A DNA stretch of 64,000 nt from Myxococcales bacterium (lineage in GTDB: Bacteria > Myxococcota_A > Polyangia > Polyangiales > Houyiibacteriaceae): positions 1 through 64,000 of the forward strand of contig JAHBWH010000020.1 in assembly GCA_019637115.1 (NCBI GenBank), given 5' to 3'. This document shows positions 16,128 through 23,577 of the stretch, piece after piece (position 1 is the stretch's first letter; the number at the start of each line of letters is the position of its first letter). The notes beneath the pieces are model-generated. The model saw nothing but the letters and a program-made list of their open reading frames with translations, was not told where the DNA came from and ran no database searches. The position numbers and the translations under genes were made by a program.

Positions 16128-17951
16128 ATGGTCCCGCTTCACACCCCTCCGCGGCGTGCTCTCTTGCTCGCCACCGTCGTGGCGCTCTTCGGCCTGGTGA
16201 TGGACGGGGGACCCGCGCTCGCGCAGCGCTGCGTGTCGCCCGCCGACTCTGACGATCGGCCGGCAGAGCATCGGTACTGCGGGGCGTCGCTCATCGGCGG
16301 CCTCGGAGGTGTCGCCGGGTTCGGGAACCCAGCGGTCGCGGGCCAAGGTTGCCTGTCGCGGAACGACGACGGGAGCTCGCCGTCGATCGACCTCGCGCCG
16401 TACTTCCCCGACGGCCTGGACTTCTTCGGGAATACGCACCGCTCGATCTTCGTGAACACGAACGGCAACATCACGTTCAGCGCCGCGCTCTCGACGTTCA
16501 CGCCCGCAGCGTTCCCCGTCGCGGCTCGGCCGATGATCGCGCCGTATTGGGCCGACGTCGACATCCGCCGCTATCCGGTCGGCGGCACTTGCCAGGGCAG
16601 CGTCGGGGTCACGTGCAACCCGTGCACACCCTGCCACAACCCGACCGAGAACGGCGTGTGGTGGCACCTCGAGCCGGGTCGCGCGATCATGACCTGGGAT
16701 CGCGTCGGGTACTACAACTGCGTGAACGACCGACGGATGTCGTTCCAGCTGGTCCTGACCTCCGCCCCGGGCTGCGCGGGCGCGGGAGACTTCGACGTGG
16801 AGTTCCGGTTCAACCGCTGCGAGTGGGACACCGGCGGGGCGTCGGGTGGCTCGGGTGGATTTCAGACCGGCACGTCCGGGGCCGCCGCGCAGTCGGGCTT
16901 CGACGCCGGGAACTCGCGGGACTACGTCGAGATCGAGGGGTCTCGGATGACCCGTGAGATCGTTCGGCGCCTCTGCAACGACTCGAACGTCGCCGAACCA
17001 GGTATCTGGCGTTTTCAGATCCGCTCCGGCGCCGTGCTCTGCCCGGAGGCCGGCGAGCGCTGCGACACCGGCGCGCCTGGTGTCTGCGCAGAGGGTCGGA
17101 CCTCGTGCGAGTGCGCTGGCGCTTCGTGCACGACCTCCTGCGTGCCTCAGGTGACTCCCGCGCCCGAGCGCTGCAACGGGCTCGACGACGACTGCGACGG
17201 CAACGTCGACGAGGGCGATGATCTCTGCCCCGCGACGCAGGTCTGCGACCGCGGCGTGTGCGTCGCGGGGTGCTTCGAGGGAGGCTGCTTCGACGGAGAG
17301 GTCTGCACGGCGGCGGGCCGCTGCGTAGAGGCAGGCTGCGAAGACCGCGTTTGTCCCGAAGGCCAGGTCTGCGTGGGGGGTGATTGCGTGGGAGCGTGCG
17401 ATGGCGTCGTCTGCCCACCCGGCCTGACCTGCGTTGGCGGTCGCTGCGTCAACGCCTGCGCCGGCATCGATTGCGACGAGTGCACCACATGCCGTGGGGG
17501 CGCGTGCGTGACGCGGTGCGACCGCGGCGCGAGCTGCGAATCCGGCGAGACCTGCACGGCGGACGGCCGCTGTGTGTCGACCGCCTGCGTCGACATCACT
17601 TGCGGTCCTGGGACTGTCTGCGTCGAGGGCGCGTGCGTCGACGGGTGCGCTGGTGTGGTCTGTCCGCGCGGGGAGAGCTGCAGCGACGGAGTGTGCGCGC
17701 CGATGCTCACCCTGCCCCAACCCGATGCCGGCCCCGTACCGAGCGTCGATGGCGGCGGCCTGGCCGACAGCGGCCCGGGGCCGTCACCTGACGGCGGCGG
17801 CGGCGAGGCGGACATGGACGCGGGACGGTTGATCGGTGAGCCAGGATCGCCTGGTTGCGGATGCCACACACCGTCGGGCGCCCCGTCGAGCCTCGTCGTG
17901 CTCGGCGCTGGGGTCGCGCTGGCCCTCCGGCGGCGGCGACCGCGCCGCTGA
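16128..17951 (+). CDS. exported NIDO-like / Cys-rich protein with MYXO-CTERM tail
   Basis: 607 aa. Signal peptide residues 1-33 (ending GPALAQ). Residues about 60-290 resemble a nidogen-type extracellular domain (SIFVNTNGNITF, MIAPYWADVDIR, and a nearby TWDRVGYY). Residues 310-530 are Cys-rich: one MopE-like metal-binding motif (CNGLDDDCDGNVDEGD) and repeated C-x-G-x-x-C units, likely disulphide-bonded. A Pro/Asp/Gly linker leads to GCGC, a hydrophobic helix and RRRRPRR at the very end, the layout of MYXO-CTERM sorting tails, which direct proteins to outer surface anchoring in myxobacteria. Probably a surface adhesin or structural protein; function is inference. No operon partner. Confidence 0.88.
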   Translation: MVPLHTPPRRALLLATVVALFGLVMDGGPALAQRCVSPADSDDRPAEHRYCGASLIGGLGGVAGFGNPAVAGQGCLSRNDDGSSPSIDLAPYFPDGLDFFGNTHRSIFVNTNGNITFSAALSTFTPAAFPVAARPMIAPYWADVDIRRYPVGGTCQGSVGVTCNPCTPCHNPTENGVWWHLEPGRAIMTWDRVGYYNCVNDRRMSFQLVLTSAPGCAGAGDFDVEFRFNRCEWDTGGASGGSGGFQTGTSGAAAQSGFDAGNSRDYVEIEGSRMTREIVRRLCNDSNVAEPGIWRFQIRSGAVLCPEAGERCDTGAPGVCAEGRTSCECAGASCTTSCVPQVTPAPERCNGLDDDCDGNVDEGDDLCPATQVCDRGVCVAGCFEGGCFDGEVCTAAGRCVEAGCEDRVCPEGQVCVGGDCVGACDGVVCPPGLTCVGGRCVNACAGIDCDECTTCRGGACVTRCDRGASCESGETCTADGRCVSTACVDITCGPGTVCVEGACVDGCAGVVCPRGESCSDGVCAPMLTLPQPDAGPVPSVDGGGLADSGPGPSPDGGGGEADMDAGRLIGEPGSPGCGCHTPSGAPSSLVVLGAGVALALRRRRPRR

Positions 17952-18226
17952 GCTCGGGTTGGGGGCACTGCCGGCGGATGTGGCGATACCGTACCGGCGA
18001 GGATTCGGCGTCGCTCGGCGGTCCGAATCGACGAAGGACATGCAGAGCATATTCGAGGAGATAGGCCGAAGGCCGGTCGGGCCGCCGAGCGGCGCCGGCG
18101 CAAACGGATCGTCAAATCCGTCGAGCACCTCGAGGCGCATGGCGCTCGCGCAACATCAGCACGGACATCAGCACGGACCACGACACGGTCGTTGAAGCGA
18201 AACATGCCCTCGCGCGTCCGACCCAC
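17952..18226. other. intergenic region
   Basis: 275 bp, somewhat lower in GC than its flanks. It holds the doublet ACATCAGCACGG twice in a row (near 18158-18182). Short frames in it (one ending in a His-rich run) lack coding-type codon use. It may contain the promoter of the SRPBCC gene. Confidence 0.5.
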
Positions 18227-19492
18227 ATGACGGCGCGCCAGCCCCTTCGAGCCGGAGTGCTCGTGCTCTCGCTATCCCTCCCCGCGCTCCTCGCGGCGCA
18301 ACCCACTGCCCCCCCGCAGCCGACCTCGGCCTCAGAGGCGGCGCTCCGCGGGCTGACGCTCGCCGACCTCGCGGTCCTCGCGCCGGACCTCGACCGCGGG
18401 CCCGTGCTCTACACCCGCTTCCGTCCCGACGAGCGGGAGATGCCCGAGATCGTCTTCGCGACCCGCGTGGACGCTCCGGCCGAGATCGTCGCCGACGTCA
18501 TCGCGCAGCCGGAGCAGTACCCGGAGTTCATGTCGGCGCTCGACGAGATCGAGGTCGAGACCCGGCAGGGCCCGCAGCTCGCGTACCGCTGGAAGTGGCG
18601 CATCGCGCTCTTCACGCTGACGGGCCGCAACGCGATGGCCGTGATGCCGCCGCACCCGACGCGAGGTCATCGGGTCGAGGTGCGCTCGACGGGCGGCGAC
18701 ATGGGCCTCGGCCGCTTCTCGTGGCGCGTCCACCCCGACGGCCCTTCGCGGTCCACGCTCGTGCTCGCCTCGCGCGTCGACATGCGCGGCGCGAACTACC
18801 TCGCCGACCAGCTCGCGAGCGGCGGCGTCGCCGTGCAGCGCAGCATCAACGTCGCGCTCGCGAGCGTGATGGCGCTCGGGACGAAGGCCCGCGCGGAGGC
18901 GCAGGTCGGCCGCGCCGCAACCCCGGTGGAGCGGCCCGCCTCGGAGGACGAGCTCACACGTCCTCCCCTCGACCTCGAGCGCCTCGGCCCGCTGCTCGTC
19001 CACGGCGACCTCGCCTTCCTCGAGCTCGAGGGGGACTCGCTCGCGCGGGTCTCGATCGCGGCGCGCATGGGCACCGATCTCGCGCACACGCGCGCGGTCA
19101 TGGAGGACCCCGAGCAGTTCGGACGCAGCCTGGTGCACGGCAGCACCGCGCGCGTGCTCGAGCGCAGCGACGACGGAGTGCTCTTCGAGTGGGGCATCCC
19201 GCTCCCCCTCGTCGGCATCGACGGCCGCATGCGCCTCGTGCCGAGCGAGGGCGTCATCGCGGTCGACGGCGTGAGCGGCAGCCTCCGCAGCGGCCATTGG
19301 CGCTTCGACACCCACGTCTACGCGGGCGGCGAGGCGGCGGTGGTCGGCTGGGCGCGATTCGACCCCGCCGAGGCCTCGCGCCTCGTGCGCCGCATGCTCG
19401 CCGGCGACGTCGCGCTCTCGCACGGCCTCGCCATGGCCACGCAGGTGATGATCGTACGCTCGCTCCGCCTGCGCGCGCTCGGGCGACGCTGA
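18227..19492 (+). CDS. exported double SRPBCC/START-like domain protein
   Basis: 421 aa. Signal peptide residues 1-24 (LVLSLSLPALLAAQ). Two copies of a ligand-binding SRPBCC (polyketide-cyclase/START-like) fold are visible: residues about 75-215 (VFATRVDAPAEIVADVIAQP, YPEFMSALDEIE) and 255-410 (VSIAARMGTDLAHTRAVMED). Both keep the typical start, in which the ligand is wrapped after an N-terminal strand, then a helix and 'P..y..' segment. The fold binds hydrophobic ligands; the ligand here is unknown. Exported versions are common in myxobacteria. It is convergent with the reductase gene that ends 10 bp away. Confidence 0.82.
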   Translation: MTARQPLRAGVLVLSLSLPALLAAQPTAPPQPTSASEAALRGLTLADLAVLAPDLDRGPVLYTRFRPDEREMPEIVFATRVDAPAEIVADVIAQPEQYPEFMSALDEIEVETRQGPQLAYRWKWRIALFTLTGRNAMAVMPPHPTRGHRVEVRSTGGDMGLGRFSWRVHPDGPSRSTLVLASRVDMRGANYLADQLASGGVAVQRSINVALASVMALGTKARAEAQVGRAATPVERPASEDELTRPPLDLERLGPLLVHGDLAFLELEGDSLARVSIAARMGTDLAHTRAVMEDPEQFGRSLVHGSTARVLERSDDGVLFEWGIPLPLVGIDGRMRLVPSEGVIAVDGVSGSLRSGHWRFDTHVYAGGEAAVVGWARFDPAEASRLVRRMLAGDVALSHGLAMATQVMIVRSLRLRALGRR

Positions 19493-19502
19493 GCGCCCGC
19501 GC

Positions 19503-20588
19503 TCACGCGGACGGATGGACGATGACGTTGCCGACGTGGCGGCTCGCCCATTTGTCGCGCAGCGCGGCGTGCAGCTCGTCGAAGCCGTAGGTCTTGGAGA
19601 CGAGCGGGCGCAGGGCGCCCTCGCGCGCCCACCCGAGGATCGCATGCAGACGCTCCTCGCGGAGCGACGGATCGCGGTGCACGGCGATCGCGGCGGGCGA
19701 GCCCAGGACGTCGACGCCCTTCATCAAGATCAGGTTCGTCGGCAGCACGTTCGGGTCGCGCTCGCCGCGCGCCGCGAAGGGGGTGGACGTCCAACCGACG
19801 AGCACGAAGCGGGCGCCGAAGGCGGTGCCCCGCAGCGCCTCGACCGAGGCGTCGCCGCCGACCGCGTCGTAGACGACGTCCACGCCGCGACCACCCGTCA
19901 TCGTCTTCAGGTCGTCGCGGAAGCGCCGCGGCGCTCCGGCCTCGTCGACCGTCTGCAGCACGTAGTCGGCGCCGTGCTGCCGGACGAGCTCGAGCTTCGA
20001 CGGCGTGCGGCCCGCGGCGATGACGGTCGCGCCGAGGAGCTTCGCGAGCTGCACCGCGGCGAGCCCCGTGCTGCCCGTCGCGCCGAGCACGAGCACGACG
20101 TCGCCCGCCTGCACGTGCGCGCGGTAGACGAGCGCGTGGTACGCGGTCTCGTACCCGCCGAGCAGGCAAGCCCCCTCGTCGAACGACAGGCACGACGGCA
20201 GCGGGATCGCCGCGCGCGCTGGGGCGAGCGCCCAGCTCGCGAAGCCGCCGTAGCGCCGATACGCGCCGAGCGAGCGCGGCCCGGTGAGGAGGCCGTCGGC
20301 GATGACGGCGTCGCCGACGGCGACGCCGGCAGCGTCGGGCCCGACCGCCGCGACGACGCCCGCGAGCTCGAGTCCTGGCGTGTAGGGGGGCTCAGGCACG
20401 TGCTGGTACTGGCCGCTCGACATCAAGAGGTCCACCCAGCCGACGGTCGCGGCGTTCACCTCGATCAGGATCTCGTCGCCGCGCGGCTCGGGCGCCGGCT
20501 GCGGCTCGAGGCGGAGGTAGTCGAGCGCGTCGAGCGGGCTCGCGCCGAGGGCGGTCTGCACGGCGTGGCGTCCAGTGGGCAGGCTCAT
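19503..20588 (-). CDS. MDR-family NAD(P)H:quinone reductase-like, zinc-less
   Basis: 361 aa. GroES-like N-terminal half and a Rossmann half with the nucleotide motif GATGSTGLAAVQLAKLLG (about residues 150-167), followed by YVLQTVDE and VDVVYDAVGG. The zinc-binding Cys cluster of alcohol dehydrogenases is absent, which places it with NADPH:quinone oxidoreductase/crotonyl-type reductases. The likely reaction is NADPH-dependent reduction of a quinone or enoyl substrate. The start is the Met of MSLPTGRHAVQ, close to the fold start. The next gene starts divergently 69 bp away, so the two may share a promoter region. Confidence 0.88.
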   Translation of the reverse strand: MSLPTGRHAVQTALGASPLDALDYLRLEPQPAPEPRGDEILIEVNAATVGWVDLLMSSGQYQHVPEPPYTPGLELAGVVAAVGPDAAGVAVGDAVIADGLLTGPRSLGAYRRYGGFASWALAPARAAIPLPSCLSFDEGACLLGGYETAYHALVYRAHVQAGDVVLVLGATGSTGLAAVQLAKLLGATVIAAGRTPSKLELVRQHGADYVLQTVDEAGAPRRFRDDLKTMTGGRGVDVVYDAVGGDASVEALRGTAFGARFVLVGWTSTPFAARGERDPNVLPTNLILMKGVDVLGSPAAIAVHRDPSLREERLHAILGWAREGALRPLVSKTYGFDELHAALRDKWASRHVGNVIVHPSA

Positions 20589-20656
20589 GCGATCACGATA
20601 CCGCGAAAGGCGCCGCGCGCTTGCGTCCGTCACCGGTCGCGGGTGAGGCTCGGCGG

Positions 20657-22102
20657 GTGCGATCGCGCGCCTACCGCATCGTGGTGAAGCTCGCGCACCT
20701 CCTCCTGCGGGCGTTCTTCCGACGGGTCGAGGTCACGGGGCTCGATCACCTGCCCAAGGCCGGGGGTGGCATCCTCGTGAGCTGGCACCCCAACGGCGTC
20801 GTCGACCCCGCCCTCATCTTCGAGACCTTCCCGCGGACCGTGGTCTTCGGCGCGCGCCACGGTCTCTTCCGGGTCCCCATCCTCGGCGCGATCATGCGCG
20901 CGGTCGGCACGGTGCCGATCTATCGCGCCTCCGACGCGTCCGGCGACGAGGCGTCGCGCCGCGCGGCCAACGAGCGCAGCCTCGACGCGCTCGCCGGCGC
21001 CGTGCTCGCGGGGCACTTCGGCTGCCTCTTCCCCGAGGGCGACAGCCACGACTCGCCGCACCTCTTGCGGCTGAAGACCGGTGTCGCGCGCTTCTACTAC
21101 CGCGCCCGCGAGCTCTCCCCGCCGGGCGCGTCGCCGATCGTCATCGTGCCGGTGGGGCTGCACTACGAGAAGAAGCACCTCTTCCGCTCGGACGTGCTCG
21201 TCACGTACCACCCCCCGATCACGCTGCCGCGCGAGCTCGACCGCACGCTCGACGCCGAAGTCCCCGAGGAGGAGCGCGAAGAGGTCGTGCGCGCGCTGAC
21301 GCGCGAGCTCGAGCGGGTGCTCGTCGACGTCGTGCACGCGACCGAGAGCTGGGACGTCTACCACCTGATGCACCGCGCGCGGACGCTCACCCGCGCCGAG
21401 CGCGCGCGCCGTGACGGTGAGACGGCGCGGCGGTCGTCGATGAAGGAACGGCAGGCCGTCTTCGCGCGGATCTGGCGCGCCTACGAGGCCCGCAAGGCCA
21501 CCGACCCCGAAGGCGTCGAGGCGCTGCAGGCGCGGCTCGCGGAGTACGACGCGGACCTGCGCGCGCTCGGGCTCGAGGATCACGAGCTCGACCGACCGCC
21601 GCAGCTTCTGAACGTCTGGCTGGGTCTCTTGCTGGTGCTCCAGGCCGCGCTCGTCTACCTGCTCCTCCCACCGCTGCTCTTCCTCGGCTACCTCGTCAAC
21701 GGCCCGCCGGCGCTCCTGCTGCTGGTCGCGACCAAGCTCGCCGCCAAGCGCCAGAAGGACGTTGCGTCGATCAAGCTCTTCGGCGGCGCGCTGCTCTTCT
21801 TGGTCACGTGGACGACCGTCGGCGTGCTTACCGCGCTCGGGCACTTCGCCTTGCAGGAGCGCTACGCGGGGCTGCCGGACGCGGCCATCCTCTCGGGTGT
21901 GATGATGGCGCTGCTCAGCGCGGTGGGTGGCGCCGTCGCGCTGCGCTACCTCCGGCTCGTCCGCGAGACCGCGCGCGCGCTCCGCGTGCGCCTGACGCGG
22001 CACCGCCGGAAGCTCTCGGTCGCGCATCTGCTCGAGGAGCGCGACGCGCTGCACGACGCCCTCGTCGCGCTCGAGGGCCCCGCGGACGACGACCTGCCCT
22101 GA
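20657..22102 (+). CDS. 1-acylglycerol-3-phosphate acyltransferase-like (PlsC/LPLAT) membrane protein
   Basis: About 481 aa from a GTG with GAGGCTCGG upstream; an earlier TTG (20621) is possible. Residues about 35-215 form an LPLAT acyltransferase domain: HPNGVVDP (the catalytic His and Asp, spaced one residue longer than the classic HX4D) and FPEGDSHDSP. A soluble helical insert follows, then two or three membrane pairs (LGLLLVLQAALVYLLLPPLLFLGYL; LLFLVTWTTVGVLTALG; a pair near AILSGVMMALLSAVGG). It probably acylates a lysophospholipid or glycerol-phosphate at the inner membrane; the exact acceptor is unknown. It is large for the family, with a C-terminal membrane part also seen in some bacterial homologues. 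Confidence 0.85.
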   Translation: MRSRAYRIVVKLAHLLLRAFFRRVEVTGLDHLPKAGGGILVSWHPNGVVDPALIFETFPRTVVFGARHGLFRVPILGAIMRAVGTVPIYRASDASGDEASRRAANERSLDALAGAVLAGHFGCLFPEGDSHDSPHLLRLKTGVARFYYRARELSPPGASPIVIVPVGLHYEKKHLFRSDVLVTYHPPITLPRELDRTLDAEVPEEEREEVVRALTRELERVLVDVVHATESWDVYHLMHRARTLTRAERARRDGETARRSSMKERQAVFARIWRAYEARKATDPEGVEALQARLAEYDADLRALGLEDHELDRPPQLLNVWLGLLLVLQAALVYLLLPPLLFLGYLVNGPPALLLLVATKLAAKRQKDVASIKLFGGALLFLVTWTTVGVLTALGHFALQERYAGLPDAAILSGVMMALLSAVGGAVALRYLRLVRETARALRVRLTRHRRKLSVAHLLEERDALHDALVALEGPADDDLP

Positions 22103-22615
22103 GTACAGCTCCCGCGAGGACGTGCACCGCAGACCGATGGCGCCGCGCGTCGTCGCCCCTCGGTCACGCGCACCGGATCACGCGAGTCACGCGCACCAGG
22201 TCGGCGCCCCACGGACAGCGCCCACGAGCGCCCTCGTCCCGAAACGCGGGCGTCGCGCGTCGAGCGGAGCGCCACGTCGTGTCGAACGCACGCTTCGATC
22301 CTCTCCCCTGACGCGCACCGAACGCGTCGCGGCCGTACCCGCCAGCTCGCCAGCGATGATTCCGCGCGAAACGCGTTCTTACCCGCCCGAAACATGCTCG
22401 AAAAGACCGTGAGCTACGACACGTCCTGCCGAGGCGAGCCTGGCTCTCCTCGTTCGGTGTGGTGAACGCGGCCGCGCGTGGTGTCTCGGCCGCCGGTGAA
22501 GGTGAAGGTGGCGGACAAGTCCGCGCGGCCTGGGAACCGCGCGTCGTGGGCTCGTGCGTCACGCAAGTGGGTGTGTCTCTGGAGTCGAGCCGCGATGACT
22601 CGAAAGGATTCGGCC
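22103..22615. other. long intergenic region
   Basis: About 510 bp with no gene I can support. The motif GTCACGCGCACC occurs twice within 40 bp (near 22162-22200), with GATCACGCGA between. The 22380-22440 part is slightly lower in GC and may carry the promoter of the next gene. Confidence 0.55.
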
Positions 22616-23389
22616 ATGCAACGTCTCTCTTCTCTTCTTGCTCTGGCGCTCACGCTCGGCGTCGCCGCTCACTCGGGGCGCGCCGCGGCGCAAACCGAAG
22701 AGGCCCCGGCGAACGCTGCCTCCGAGTCGCCGGTCGGTCAGTTCTCGGGCTCCGTGAGCCTCAACCAGGACGTCTTCTTCGGCTTCTATCCGACCGTCGC
22801 GGGTGGATACCGCCTCCACGAGATCATCGACCTGACGTTCTACGGCATCGTCTGGACGACCTCGTCCTTCAGCTTCAACAGCGGCGGCGGCGGGCTGTGG
22901 ACCGAGGCCGGCGTGGGCGCGAACTTCGTCCTCCTCGGGGGCGACCTGAACATCAACCCGCAGGTCGGCATCCTCAACGGCACGCTGCTCTCGGGCAGCA
23001 ACCGGCCGCTCGCGTTCGAGGGCATCGTCCCGAACCTCACCGTCAACTACGACAGCCGCTTCGTCGAGGCCGAGCTCTACTTCGGCTACTACATCGCGCT
23101 CCGCGGCGAGCGCGCCAACGACTTCATCCACTACTGGGCGAACGCGGGCGCCAAGCCCTTCGCCTCGCTCGGGCGCGCTGGCTCGATCTTCTCCGTCGGC
23201 GTCCACTGGGAGCACCTGCGCCTCTCGCGCACCGTCGGCGGTGACCCGGCCGACATCTACAAGTGGATCGGCCCCTACGTGCAGTTCAGCCTCCCGCACG
23301 GCTTCTCCCTCCGCTTCGCGGGCGGCTGGGACGTCGAGTCGAGCGCGTCCCCCGACTTCTACAAGCTCAGCGTCGGCATGAGCTTCTGA
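22616..23389 (+). CDS. exported hypothetical protein, probable outer-membrane beta-barrel
   Basis: 257 aa. The ATG at 22616 has an AAAGGA Shine-Dalgarno 7 nt upstream and gives a clean signal peptide (residues 1-26, ending RAAAQ). The mature part is rich in alternating hydrophobic/polar strands with aromatic ends (SVSLNQDVFFGFYPTVAGGY, PNLTVNYDSRFVEAELYFGY) and ends in a short strand with terminal Phe (KLSVGMSF), typical of outer-membrane barrels. It resembles the DUF6733-type proteins of Myxococcota, recalled with limited certainty. No function known. It stands alone. Confidence 0.75.
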   Translation: MQRLSSLLALALTLGVAAHSGRAAAQTEEAPANAASESPVGQFSGSVSLNQDVFFGFYPTVAGGYRLHEIIDLTFYGIVWTTSSFSFNSGGGGLWTEAGVGANFVLLGGDLNINPQVGILNGTLLSGSNRPLAFEGIVPNLTVNYDSRFVEAELYFGYYIALRGERANDFIHYWANAGAKPFASLGRAGSIFSVGVHWEHLRLSRTVGGDPADIYKWIGPYVQFSLPHGFSLRFAGGWDVESSASPDFYKLSVGMSF

Positions 23390-23577
23390 TCGGCAGACCC
23401 GAAACGTCGAGCGAGCGGACGATGACCCTGGTCATCGTCCGCTCTCTTCGTTCGTGAGTCCCACGAGGACGCCCTATAGAGGGTTCCGGACGATTCCTAC
23501 CGACCAGCGCGGGACCGGACGATCAGAACACGCTTCGCGCGCTGTTGGCGGGCCGACGAACGTGCGAGCCTTCGCCG

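Noticed and set aside
18041-18195. His-rich 18-51 aa open frame (MALAQHQHGHQHG)
   Set aside because: The His run comes from a short DNA repeat (ACATCAGCACGG); no ribosome site, poor codon use and no conserved partner visible.
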